Shown: one piece after another, positions 22,275 to 33,052 of the stretch
Layout: each line of letters opens with the position of its first letter
Position numbering within the stretch: position 1 is the first letter of the stretch
NCBI GenBank assembly: GCA_000151295.1
Contig: GG745339.1
Location: forward strand, 425,644 to 489,643
Direction: 5' to 3'
Source of the DNA: Allomyces macrogynus ATCC 38327
Lineage: Eukaryota; Blastocladiomycota; Blastocladiomycetes; Blastocladiales; Blastocladiaceae
Length of the DNA stretch: 64,000 nucleotides
Made by a program: the position numbers and the translations under genes
The notes under the pieces: model-generated
The model's database searches: none
What the model saw: the letters and a program-made list of their open reading frames with translations, nothing else
Told to the model about the DNA's origin: nothing

Positions 22275-23051
22275 NNNNNNNNNNNNNNNNNNNNNNNNNN
22301 NNNNNNNNNNNNNNNNNNNNNNNNNNNNNNNNNNNNNNNNNNNNNNNNNNNNNNNNNNNNNNNNNNNNNNNNNNNNNNNNNNNNNNNNNNNNNNNNNNNN
22401 NNNNNNNNNNNNNNNNNNNNNNNNNNNNNNNNNNNNNNNNNNNNNNNNNNNNNNNNNNNNNNNNNNNNNNNNNNNNNNNNNNNNNNNNNNNNNNNNNNNN
22501 NNNNNNNNNNNNNNNNNNNNNNNNNNNNNNNNNNNNNNNNNNNNNNNNNNNNNNNNNNNNNNNNNNNNNNNNNNNNNNNNNNNNNNNNNNNNNNNNNNNN
22601 NNNNNNNNNNNNNNNNNNNNNNNNNNNNNNNNNNNNNNNNNNNNNNNNNNNNNNNNNNNNNNNNNNNNNNNNNNNNNNNNNNNNNNNNNNNNNNNNNNNN
22701 NNNNNNNNNNNNNNNNNNNNNNNNNNNNNNNNNNNNNNNNNNNNNNNNNNNNNNNNNNNNNNNNNNNNNNNNNNNNNNNNNNNNNNNNNNNNNNNNNNNN
22801 NNNNNNNNNNNNNNNNNNNNNNNNNNNNNNNNNNNNNNNNNNNNNNNNNNNNNNNNNNNNNNNNNNNNNNNNNNNNNNNNNNNNNNNNNNNNNNNNNNNN
22901 NNNNNNNNNNNNNNNNNNNNNNNNNNNNNNNNNNNNNNNNNNNNNNNNNNNNNNNNNNNNNNNNNNNNNNNNNNNNNNNNNNNNNNNNNNNNNNNNNNNN
23001 NNNNNNNNNNNNNNNNNNNNNNNNNNNNNNNNNNNNNNNNNNNNNNNNNNN
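22275..23051. other. Assembly gap (777 N)
   Basis: Unknown bases. The left edge is the repeat at 22140-22271, and the right edge enters the coding sequence of a methyltransferase gene. Open frames spanning the gap are meaningless. Confidence 1.
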
Positions 23052-24324
23052 AAAAATTGCATCATCATCGCGCCGGCGATACATGCTCACCTCAAACTCG
23101 CCGTCCACGGCCATGTGCGTGCGCGCCAACACGTACCGCGCCTGGAACGCCTTGACGAGCTGCGGCTCGACCGAGTCGAGCTGGCACGCGTGCCACTGCG
23201 ACTCGAGCGCCGGTACCGTCACGATCCACGTTGCGCGCCAGTGCTGCAACAGCCACGTCCAGATCGCGCGCTGCTCCTTGGTGTCCGCAAAGTACTCGAA
23301 GACGTTGTTCATGACAATGATCCCCGTCGCTGCTTCGACGGCGGTAGGGAACGTGCGCACATCCCCCGCAAGGACAGTGAGGCGGTCGGCCAGGGCGTAC
23401 CGCTTCACCATGGTCTGCGAGAGTTCGGCCCAGTCGCGGTTCAGCTCGATGCCGGTAATCGCGGGCGAGGTCGTGAAGTGCGCAGCCGCGTAGAGCAGCG
23501 CGCCCGTGCGCGAGCCAATGTCGAGGATCGGGAGCGTCGTGGTCTTGAAGTACCGCGAGAAGAGACCCTCGGCGTTGTCGACCGACAGCGAGTGCGAGAT
23601 AAAGTCTTGTGCAAGAAACAGCTCTCGTCAGCATGCAGACTCGAAGCAAGCCAGCAACCGTAATCAACACGTACTCAGTGGTTCAACGTGCTTGGCCGTG
23701 CCGCACGCCGTGCAGTAGTACCGTGTGAGCTGGCCTTGGTCGCACAGGTCGTCGACGGTCGCGTCGTCGTAGAGGAACGCATCAACGTGCACCGTGTTCT
23801 TGCTCGTCAGGTCGCTCATTTGGTCCTGGGCAGCGACAAAACGTCAGTTTGACACTGAATCAAACAGCAACAGAGAGCGCCGCACGCACCATGTTCGCCT
23901 GGACGCCGTCGCGCTCGGCCGGGTACGTGACTGCCTCGGATTCAAGCACGGCCGTGACGACGGGCACCGACTCGCGCAAGTCGGCCGCGATCATGGCCAG
24001 TTCCTCGCGGGCAGCCGTGCGGCGGTCCATGTCGTCGAGCGTCGGCAGAATACAGTCGGTCTCGTCATCATTCTTGTCGTCGTCATCATCCTCGTCGGCG
24101 TGGCCATATAGGTTGGTACTAACGGGAGCAATTGGGGCGGCTGGTCAGGTCAGGTCATGGAGCTTGGTGCTGGTCGCTGGATGCTGGAGGGGCGGGACCG
24201 ACATGTATTCGGCCACGTCGGCAGCAAAGGCGAGCAATTCCTGGCACCGCTCGCGGTCGCCGAGCGCGTGCAGCAAGTCGAGCAGCTGGTGCTTCGCTGC
24301 AGTCAGCGTCGCGGCCGTGGTCAT
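23052..24324 (-). CDS. SAM-dependent methyltransferase (class I fold), C-terminus lost in gap
   Basis: Exons read from ATG 24324 (MTTAATLTAAKHQLLDLLHA) through NLYGHADEDDDDDK, DQMSDLTSKNTVHVDAF, a YYCTACGTAKHVEPL segment and NFISHSLSVDNAEGLFSRYF. The methyltransferase motif I is LPILDIGSRTGALLYAA, followed by ITGIELNRDWAELS (acidic residue of the second strand) and IIVMNNVFEYFADTKEQ, as in class I SAM enzymes. Introns have gt donors and ag acceptors that keep the frame (the first, about 100 nt, joins AEY to ITNLYG). The frame runs to the edge of the N run at 23052. The substrate cannot be deduced. A paired-Cys motif (CTAC) precedes the catalytic fold. Confidence 0.65.
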
Positions 24325-24370
24325 TTTGGCGTGCGGTCGGCGAGGCTCGAACACCGGGCCGATCAAGAGC

Positions 24371-24496
24371 CTCAGTGTTTGTCGTGACCCCCATCCCCAT
24401 CCCCATCCCCATCCCCATCGTTTCAGGATGGCCCTCATTTTTTCGTGTGTTGAGGCGCGGGTGTACACCCGTCCAGACCGCATATTTGGGCTGTCC
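24371..24496. repeat. Dispersed repeat, right copy
   Basis: Same sequence as 22140-22271 but with one ccccat unit fewer. The 71-bp MITE-like unit is at 24426-24496. It lies about 50 bp upstream of the methyltransferase start codon, in its presumed promoter. Confidence 0.85.
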
Positions 24497-24712
24497 TATC
24501 TCATATGTTAATACAACTACCCGGCTGTCCAGCACTCCAGCACGGAAGAGCAAGATTGGACCCACGGCGCGCTCGAAGTGGTCGTGGATCCGGTCCTCCC
24601 AAAACCGCAATCGCCACAAACCACACGAAAACCGACCGCGACACGGTGGACAAGACCGGCGCGCCCAAAAATAAATAAAGACTGCAGCGCGCGGGACCTG
24701 CCTGGCCTTGGG

Positions 24713-25075
24713 CTAGACGACTTGATCATGGTGCCAGCCATCACTGGCACAAACGACTTCAACACACCCCATTTCTTGGCAACCATGGCACTCCTCCACC
24801 GCCGCAGGCTGATCCGGCTCAACCTCGACGTCGACCTCAGGCGGTAGTGCCGGTTGCGGCTCCGCGTGTGCGTGTACTGGCTGCTCCTCTGCATCGTGCT
24901 CGTGTTCCGACGGCGTTTGCGGTTCCGACGGCTCCTGCTCGACGTCCACCTTGGTCTCCTCCTCGCCCTGCCCCGGCGGCCGTCCCGCCGCCGCGGCGTA
25001 CGCCGCACACTCGCCCGCACCCACATGATGATGATGCCCGACCCCCGGCGGCGCGCCGGTCAAAACACATAGCAC
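24713..25075 (-). CDS. Acidic His/Cys-containing open frame, possibly a 3' exon of the bZIP gene
   Basis: A 120-aa frame rich in Glu/Pro/His ends with a Cys-rich segment (ECHGCQEMGCVEVVC...HHDQVV). It follows the bZIP gene at 25091-25913 on the same strand with only 15 bp between. It could be an additional exon of that gene (AP-1-type factors often end in a Cys-rich domain) or a chance frame. I could not identify a splice join that settles this. Confidence 0.3.
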   Translation of the reverse strand: MLCVLTGAPPGVGHHHHVGAGECAAYAAAAGRPPGQGEEETKVDVEQEPSEPQTPSEHEHDAEEQPVHAHAEPQPALPPEVDVEVEPDQPAAVEECHGCQEMGCVEVVCASDGWHHDQVV

Positions 25076-25090
25076 ACGCGTGTGTCGGCG

Positions 25091-25913
25091 TCACGACCTG
25101 CGGCGCACCCCGGTGCCCAGCGACCACCGCACGACCACATGTCCTGACGGCGGGTCCATGCGCTCCGACCGGCGTAACAGCGCCCTCAGGTAGGCATTCT
25201 CATTCTGCAACGCCAGGACTTGGTGCTGCAAGTGCGCAATTTCAGCGTCGCGCGCAATCGCGCGCTCTTCGAGCGCGGCCTTGTGCGCTTCGAGGTCGCG
25301 CATGTACCGGTCGCGGCGTTCGCGGGAACGCACGCTGCGCGGCGCGGTTCTGCGCCTTACGTTTCTCGGCGAGTTCGGCCGGGGACGGTTTCAGGATACT
25401 GGAGGAGAGTTTGGCGCGTTTGGCGGCCGGTGGCGAGGGCGAGGATGCGGCGGCAGAGGGCGAGCAGGACCGAGTATGCGATGATGAAAAGTCAGGAGCG
25501 GGCGATTGCGCGGGGAGGAGCGGCACGGGGATGAGTGGGGCCGGGACGATTGGGATGGGCGCCGACGTGAAGATGGTTGGCGGCGGGATCGACTTGGATG
25601 GCGAGGACGCAGGCGCGGTCGTGGTGGTGGTGGAGGCGTGCAGGATCGCGGCGACGGTCGGGCTGGCGGTGTTGGCGGCACGGGCGGGACTCCTGGTCGC
25701 GGCGGCACTCGGTTCGGTAGTGCATGGCGCGACGTGCGCGGGCGCGGGCGCAGGGACGGCCAAGGGGAATGGCGGCGGCAAGGCGACGGCGTGCCATGGC
25801 GGCAGCTCGGACGGGAACAGCGACGGGTTGCATGGCGAGCAGACAGCAGCAGGGGCGGGCGCCGGTGAGGGCGCGGCGGCGGCGGCGGAAGTTGGAGGCG
25901 CGCGGGCGTCCAT
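25091..25913 (-). CDS. bZIP transcription factor, paralogue of the one at 1-1095, with one-base frame break
   Basis: From ATG 25913 (MDARAPPTS) the protein is Ala/Pro-rich with FPSELPPWHA, the motif shared with the first bZIP gene. The basic region is EKRKAQNRAAQRAF. Right after Ala-Phe the frame breaks: one extra C in ttcccgcgaacg (about 25324-25326, plus-strand ggg) must be removed to continue as RERRDRYMRDLEAHKAALEE and the zipper ending at 25091. With that base removed the basic region is canonical, so a sequencing error or a very recent mutation is likely. The family acts in the nucleus as stress-response DNA-binding dimers. Confidence 0.75.
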
Positions 25914-26224
25914 GGCAGCGCCAAACGATGGTGGAGAGTGCTGCGTGTCGGTGGATGCGGTGGGGCGGAGCGGAGCGGCTGTTGATGGCGGGAGAGCGAG
26001 CGCAGATCCCGCTGACAAGCGCGTTCTTCGCCGACGCGCTCTCCCTGACGTAAGGCACGTGTTACGTAACCCTGGCGCCTGCTTGTCGTGCTCCAGTCGC
26101 GCGGTTGCACAAGTCGTCCCGCTGATCGCTGTCCCCTGGCCTTCGCGACGGATCCGCGGCGCATTTGGAATCGCACACGCGACGCGTTTGTATTCATGAA
26201 CATGGTGTCTTTCTCCACCCGGAA

Positions 26225-28956
26225 TCACTCATCATCGTCGCCCACGTTCAACCTCCGCCGGCGCCTCTGCGACGTCGCCGGCGTGGACCCGCTACTCGAC
26301 GCCCCCATTGCCAGCGACACGGCGGGCGCAACAATCATGGACCCGCCCAACGACGCTGGCCCAGCACCCGTTCGCGCGCGGCGCGGCACCGGCTCCATGA
26401 TCTCATCCGCCTCGACCTCATCATCCACATCCATCAACACGCGCGGCCGCTTCCGCGACCCGGCGGGCATCGCCACGGGCAAAAGCGACTCGTTCCGCCG
26501 TGGCGCGGGCCTACGGCGCAACGACCCGGCACTCGACTGCGACTCGGAGCGCGAGACCGGGAACCCGAGCGGCGCTTTATCCTCGTCGTCGCTGCCCTCG
26601 GAATCGTCATCGAGTGTCTGAAACCGCGACCGCAGCACGTCGCGCGCCGGGGCGACTTCGTCCCGCGTCGGCGTGTACGGGACGAGGTGCGCCTGCGCGC
26701 GCGGGTGGCGACGGCGGAGCGCGTCGTCCGGGATCGATTCGAGCGTCACGTCGGCGAGCGACGCGACGGGACGTGGACCAGAGAGGGAGTCCATGGAGTC
26801 ACCTTCACGACTGTGGTGAGGAAACCCGTCATCGAGTGAGAGGACCGCGGGGTCGTACGTGATCACGCCGAGCGTCAGGATCTCAGGCATCGCGGGGACC
26901 GCTTGCCGCTTGCGGAACCGCTTGTAGTTCGGGCCCGTGGTCGTGGTGGTGGTCGCGCTCGCGGGGAAGTGCGACGCGTATCCAGGCCCAGCGCGAGCCC
27001 GGCGTGCGCCCTGAGTATTCTCACCACCCTGAGCTCCCTCGGCGTCACCCTCGCGCGCGAGCGGCATGTACTCGATCTGCACCATAGCTCCGAGCACACT
27101 CCAATCCACATCGGTCCCGTTCCGCATCGCCTGGGTGACGAGCTGCCGCGCCTTGCGCACGCTCTCGTCCTCGTCCTCGAGTGAGTTGACGGACTTGACC
27201 AAGTCCGCGCGCGACAGGTCCGCGGGAGGCTCGTCGGCGAGCGCGGCAATCTGTTCGGCAATCGCCTCGGCGGGCACGGCCGCCGCCGCATCATGCTGTT
27301 CGGCAGGCTCGAGCTCTTCCGATACGGACTCGACAGCCGGCGCCGCGACGACCGGCGCGGGCTTGCGCGGAACAACGAGCCCAAGTTCCTCCAGCGTGCC
27401 CTCGGTGCCCCACCGCGTACTCACCGGCACAAACCCACTGGCCTGCGCATTGCCACCCGCGCGGTGATTCATCTGCGACCCCGGTGGCGGCGCACCCACC
27501 GCTGACCGGTGCAACTGCGACAAGGCGCCCGCACGCGGCGCCGTCCCACCCCCCAAAACATGCCGGGGTCCGGAACTCCCCGCAGCGGCCGAGTGCGAGT
27601 TGCGCATGCTCTGCGACGCGGCAAACGCCGCGACCAGCTGCGACGCGTCCTTTTCAATCTCGGCCGACAGATTGTCAAAGTCGAACAGCGACGCGAGCGA
27701 CATACCCGAGTGCGCCGTGGACCGCGCCGGCAACGGCCGCGACCGGTGCGGGAGTTGCGTCGGCGGCGGCATTTGCGAGCTCATGGATGACCCGAGCGAG
27801 GTGCCGAGACCGGCGATCGAGGACCCGGCGCGTGGGAGGGATGCCTGGGTGGGAGCGGCTGGGCGTGCGGGAGCCGCTGTCACAGCGGCCGCGGGCGCCG
27901 GGTCTACGGCCCACTGGATCCGACCCGTCACGACGCTCTGCACGACCTGGTCAACGGTCGCTGCACACGCGCCCGGTTTCGCCGCAGCCGGGTCGGCCGT
28001 GACGTGGACCAGGGTCACGCCCGCAGCCAAAGAGCGCGGCTGCACGCCGACTTTCCCGCCGCACGACTCGATCAGGAGCGTGAGGACATCGCGGTCTACC
28101 ACACTCGGATCGAGCATGAACCGCGCCGAGGCAAATAACTTGCCGCGCGCCTGTGCTGTCAGGTTGGCGTCGTCGAGCGGCGGCGGGAACTTGATCGAGA
28201 TCGCTGGGAACCAAGCGTGTTCCCATGTGGTTGTTGGGTCGTCGTCGAGGTCCAAGTCCGGTTGGTGCGCAGCGAGGGACTGGACCCACGTGACATTGAC
28301 GACGGGAACGTCGAGCAGTTTGGCCAGGACGGCAGTCGGCGTCGTCGGCGCGCGCTGCAGCTTGACCGAGTCGACGACCAAGTGCGTGACGAGCGGCGAC
28401 CAGGCCGGGGTCGCCTTGGCGCCCATGGCCGTGGCCGCGTCGACGACGTGTGCAGCCTGGGTCGGTGAGAGCCCGGCCGTGCAAAAGACGACATCCTTGT
28501 GGAAAATCAGAAAGGAAGTGCCACGGCGGCCCAGTTCCAGGGTCGTGACGTGCTGCACGACGCGGATCGGCGTGCCGTCTTGCGGCGCCGCGTGGCTGTT
28601 GATGACCGTGGTGCTCTTGCCGGACTCGTCGGTGATGGAGAGCTCGGGTGTCTGGAACTGACCCGTCTGGGCCATATTCTAAGTTGCGAATTGTCGCGGT
28701 CAGCCTGGATCTGAGCAGTCACGGCCAGAATGGCAATCCTTAGAGCACCGACCAGGTTCAGCGCATCATTGGCGCCAACGTGCAGTGCGGCCTGGCGCTT
28801 GGAAATGGTCTTGTCGTCGGGCAGGACCAGGTCGGTCTCGCGGCGGCCAATCGACAGACGTGTGTTCGGTTTGAGCAGAACCACGGCCTGCGTGCCCGTC
28901 AACAGGTACCAGTCGGTGTCGGACGCGACGACGCGCTGGTTGACGAGGAACCACAT
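26225..28956 (-). CDS. NBS1: Nibrin (NBS1/Xrs2), Mre11-Rad50-Nbs1 complex subunit
   Basis: Exon 1 (28956-28753) starts MWFLVNQRV and encodes an FHA domain (RLSIGRRETDLVLPDDKTIS). A 74-nt phase-0 intron (28752-28679) leads into exon 2, which carries tandem BRCT repeats (GAKATPAWSPLVTHLVVD; VNVTWVQSL; FMLDPSVVDRDVLTLLIES). The total is about 885 aa. Near residue 650 the motif GPNYKRFRKRQ matches the Mre11-binding KxFxK-type motif of nibrins. The C-terminus is acidic/basic (RLNVGDDDE), and I do not see a clear C-terminal ATM/Tel1-binding motif. Known role: recruits Mre11-Rad50 to double-strand breaks and activates Tel1/ATM in the nucleus. Confidence 0.9.
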
Positions 28957-29242
28957 GCTTGGCTTGGAGTGGACAGCTGCAGCTAGTGTCGGGGCATGAA
29001 GACGGCGCCGGCACGGTTGGTGCGGATTGTCGATTGCAGTTTGGACTTCAATGGAGAGAAGAGCCCAGTCGCGCGCCAGTCGTGATCGTGGGCGGCAGAG
29101 ACGGCAATGATTCACCACTTCTCAGCAACAGGCAAAACCGCAACGGCACTGCCGTTTGTTGCGTTTGTTGGCCAAAATCCGTGCCGCCGCCGTCGCGACC
29201 AAACGACCGCAGAGAGCAGCGTATAATTATGGAATACACGAT

Positions 29243-29320
29243 CCTCTTGCAACACGCCATCCTCTTGCAACACGCCATCCTCTTGCAACACGCCATCCTC
29301 TTGCAACACGCCATCCTCTC
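29243..29320. repeat. 18-bp tandem repeat, four copies plus a partial
   Basis: The unit cctcttgcaacacgccat is repeated exactly at 29243-29260, 29261-29278, 29279-29296 and 29297-29314, with a partial fifth copy. It lies between the NBS1 5' end and the HPM1 3' end. Confidence 0.95.
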
Positions 29321-29354
29321 CACCCAAAATTGCCGCCACAGGAGGTCGATCCCA

Positions 29355-30409
29355 TCACGCCCGCCAGGTCAGCTCGAGGATCTCGCGCCGCACACCGCCC
29401 GATGTGATCTCCCTTGCGACGTGCACGTTCATTTTGCCGCGCGCAGCCACACGCGACTCGAACGCGCGGACGCCGCCGCCAACGCCGAAGTAGAACGTCT
29501 TGGCAGCAACCAGACTATCAAGAATCAAGAAACTCAGATCAGTTCTCGTGCCGCAAACTCGCTCCACCGCGACCAAAAAAGCACGTGCGCGCGGCCCGAC
29601 GGCGCGAGCTTGGCCTCAATCAACTCCAACAGCGCTGGCACGGTGGCCTCGTCGTAAATCGTCTCCGACGTCAAAATCACATCGTACGCCGGCTGCGAGA
29701 GCACCTCGGCCATGCCGGTGCCCCAATCGCCCGCGACAAAATCGATCTTGTCGGCACGCGGCAGCGTGTCCCAGTCACTGCGTTGCAACGTCACTTCGTA
29801 AAGCCCCTGTCGGTCGACCTCGTTCGCGGCCGGTGCAGGGCGCAAACTCAGTAGCACGTTGGGTGCCGTGACCACTTGTAGGACCTCGGCATTGTAGTCT
29901 TGCAGCGTCATGTGCGCAAACGGGCGGTTGCTCGCGAGAATGGCGAGCGCCGGCAGGGCCGACCCACACCCGAGTTCGAGAATACACGAGTCGGTGTCCA
30001 ACGGGAGATCCGATGACAGGGCGTACTCAGCCAGATCGACGGAGCACTCCCAAGTCTTGAGCCCGCCCTCGTAGACGCCCTTGACGAGATCGGTGTTGGC
30101 GAGAATCGTTTGCTGTAGGACGTCGGCATCGGACGAGGCAATTTCAAAGTGCACGTCCGAGACGTGCCGCCGGCGCACAGCGCACGGCAGGTGCACGAGT
30201 TCCGGGACAAGCTCGCCGACCACGTCGACAGCATCGCCGGATGCGAGCTCGAGCGTGTGCGAAGCGCCAACTTGAAGCTTGTCCTGGGTCACGAAATGGG
30301 CGCGCGGGTCGAAAGTGTGCGCGTGGACTTGCGGCCGCGACGGTGGTGCGCCTGCATCTTGAGCGGTTGCAGCGGGAGCTGGCTCCGTGTCGACAAAGTT
30401 GAAGAACAT
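29355..30409 (-). CDS. HPM1: Protein-histidine N-methyltransferase (HPM1/METTL18)
   Basis: The start MFFNFVDTEP (ATG 30409) matches the short F-rich N-terminus of this family. Diagnostic stretches are DLVKGVYEGGLKTWECSVDL, the SAM motif CILELGCGSALPALA, QDYNAEVLQ, DFVAGDWG and DVILTSETIYD. A 53-nt intron (29567-29515, donor gtggag) joins HVLFWSR to LVAAKTFYFGVGGGV, the conserved C-terminal motif. The total is 333 aa. Family members methylate a histidine of ribosomal protein uL3 (Rpl3) and act in the cytosol/nucleus during ribosome assembly. The alternative ATG at 30469 is less likely. The gene is divergent from POLD3. Confidence 0.9.
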
Positions 30410-30700
30410 GGCGAGGACGATGTATTTATGAGCAACATTGGATCTCGCTCGCGCTGGCTGGTCGTCCAAGAGCTGATCACATCACGTGGAGGATTGATGC
30501 GCGGCGCCTTGGACCGAGACGACCGTCGGTCAAGTCGGGTCAAGTCGAGCCGTAACTGCAACCATCATATCCACGCTGTACCGACCAAGCGCGCCGCTAT
30601 CTTCCCGCACGATATCCAGCAGCAAGGCCCCGTTTCAGCGCAGTACTCAGGTCTCATATTTCAGCGCGGTTTCGGCCCGTTTCCGACCATCACCACCACC
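30410..30700. promoter_or_regulatory. Putative bidirectional promoter, HPM1 / POLD3
   Basis: A 291-bp region between the two divergent start codons with no coding frame. Shared promoter activity is inferred from layout only. A tandem caagtcgggt/caagtcgagc element occurs around 30530-30550. Confidence 0.4.
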
Positions 30701-32588
30701 ATGGACTCAACCGAAATGATCGACATTACCATTTTGCACGACGGGCAGCCTGTATGTTACTGGAACAAGTGCCTTCAAGCGGCAAACAATGTCCCGTCTG
30801 CGAACCGCGCGTTGACCAACCATTATACCAATCGGTGCGGCCATCCCTTCGTCTAGGTGACCTACAAATGGCTCAGTCGCGAGCTCCAGGTGACGGCAAG
30901 GGAAGCGCAGCTGTTCGTGTTCTTCTCTGTTTTCTTTGGCGGGCCAGCTCGCTCAAACGCGGTCGAGAACGGCTTCTGACGACAGCGCGGTGCGTCACTG
31001 CACTCTCTCTCCAGACTGCTTGCCAAGTACGTCGAAGACAAGAAAGCGGCAGGCACGGCCATGGTCCCGCTGTTTTGCGTGACCGTGCGGGACGACCGCA
31101 CGGGTAACCGCCAGATTGCGCTCTTGACCGAGGCGGAGCTCGGATGTACGCGATTGCCTTTGATTCCGCTCTGCAAACCAGGTGGAGAGGTCGCTTCTCA
31201 CCGATTTGTCTCGATTTCTAGCATTGATGGGTGCACCAGGCCAGACAATTGTCGGGTGGCACGTCTACAGCGTGTTCAAGGCCGAAATCAAGGCATTTCT
31301 CTTCTTCTCAAACGAGCTCGACTCCACATCCTCGCTCATCGCGGTTTATTTTAGGACAAGGGCCTCCTGCAAACCATCGACCGGCCAACCTTCGACACGC
31401 CGTCCGCAAAGTATGTCTGTATTTGCCCGTCTTCACTCGTTCTTTTCCACCAAGTAGTCTCCTGAGCTGATCACCCCACTTATCCACCCAACAGCCATAG
31501 TCTCATCACCTGTCCCGGCATCTCCCTCCTCGCCCGCCCGACCATGCTCGCGCACTTGCTCGCTGGCACGACCGCGCCCACATTCACGCAAATCACGACG
31601 ACTTCGGCGCCCAAGAAGCTAGCACCACAGAAGCCGTCCGCTCCCGCATCCGCGCCGGCTCCTGCAGCAAAGACCACGCCCAAGGTGTCGGGTCCCGCGA
31701 GGGACTTTTTCGGTTCTGCGGCAGCGCGCGCGAAAAAGGGTTCAGCATCGGCTTTGGCGAGCAGCTCGACCGAGAACGCTGCAGGACCGTCGGCGGCGGC
31801 TTCTTCATCATCTGCGCCGGCAGCGTTGACCAAGAAGGACGCGCCCGTCAAACCCGCTGCGAAACCTGCCGCCAAGCCTGACGCGAAACCCGCTCCAACA
31901 AAGGCCTCTGCATCCAAACCCGCCACTTCCAAGTCTGCCGCATCCTCGTCCACTGACACCTCGATCCGCGCCGCGATCCGAGTTACGTCGCGCGACGGTG
32001 TCGATGCCGATGACGACGATGATTTCGAACCGCATCGCGTGATTGAAAAGAAGAAGCGCATCATCACCGACGACGATGACGAGGACGATGACGCGGAAAT
32101 GGCTGAGGCTGCTCCGGCGCCGCCGGCGATCCAGGACCTTTCGGAGCTGTTCGACCTTGACTTACCGACTGCCGAGGAACCGACGGCGGCGGGTGGAGAG
32201 GGGGAGGGGCAGCCGGCTGAACCGGCGCCGGCGCGACGCGGTACGTTATGCGAGGTTCGCGTGATTGTTTCATGCATGGTGGCTTACCCGGTTTCGGTTT
32301 GTGATGGTAGTTAAGCGCAAGCGGCACGTCAAGCAGTCGCATACCTACGTCGACGACCGCGGCCGGTTCGTGACCGAGGACGTGGTGGAGAGCGAAGAGT
32401 ACTCGGAGGACGAAGTGGTGATGCAACCGCCGCTCGCGAAAATGGCCAAGCTCGCCGTGACTCCCCCAGCCGCGGCCGACGAGGCAAGCGAGGCCGCGCC
32501 AAAGGCGCCGGCAAAGGGCAAGGGCAAGGCGAGCAAGAAGGGTGGAGGTGAGCAGAAGTCACTGCTGAGTTTTTTTGCGCGCAAGTAA
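30701..32588 (+). CDS. POLD3: DNA polymerase delta subunit 3 (POLD3/Cdc27/Pol32-like)
   Basis: Exon 1 (30701-30751), exon 2 (30857-30912, VTYKWLSRELQVTAREAQ) and exon 3 (from 31015, LLAKYVEDKKAAG) give the conserved N-terminal winged-helix start of the family. Further short exons carry VGWHVYSVF and GLLQTIDRPTFDTP. A long Ala/Lys/Pro-rich disordered region follows (31544-32240), then an intron with donor gtacgt near 32241. The last exon has VKRKRHVKQSHTYVDDRG...VTEDVV and ends in a PCNA-binding PIP box, QKSLLSFFARK. The exon around 31180-31290 has an uncertain left splice site. Function in the family: non-catalytic replisome subunit needed for polymerase delta processivity, translesion synthesis and break-induced replication. 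Confidence 0.87.
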
Positions 32589-33052
32589 GTTGGCGTGGGT
32601 GTGAGGGTCGGGCGGGTCGGGATCAAACGCAAGGGGGTTTATTACGTCTGAACCACGAACGTAAGAACACACACAACTACCATGAAGCCCAGGACAGCCC
32701 CATCACAGCTGAGCCGGGAGTGGGATGCGAACGGCCGTTCCTCAACTTCGACACAGGAAACCAGGTGCGGCTTCGTCCCCGCAGCGCCTCCTGTGTAGTG
32801 GACAGATCACAAAACCAGAAACGAAAGAATAGTCGCCACCGCACCACGTCTGAGTGTCGGGATAATATATTATCGCGATCGTCTACTAAGATCGCATGCA
32901 CACACAAAACTAGGATGTGACAGAAACACGAAGGCACAGAAACACAAAAACGACTTGTCGACACCCGGCAACCGGGAGCGACGAGCGAAGACGACGAGCG
33001 AGCAGCTCACCCGACAAACCAAACCCGCTAAATCCGCAACGAGTTGCACGCG

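Noticed and set aside
21969..23663. Frames spanning the N run
   Set aside because: They exist only because N codons contain no stops. Their ends belong to different strands and genes.
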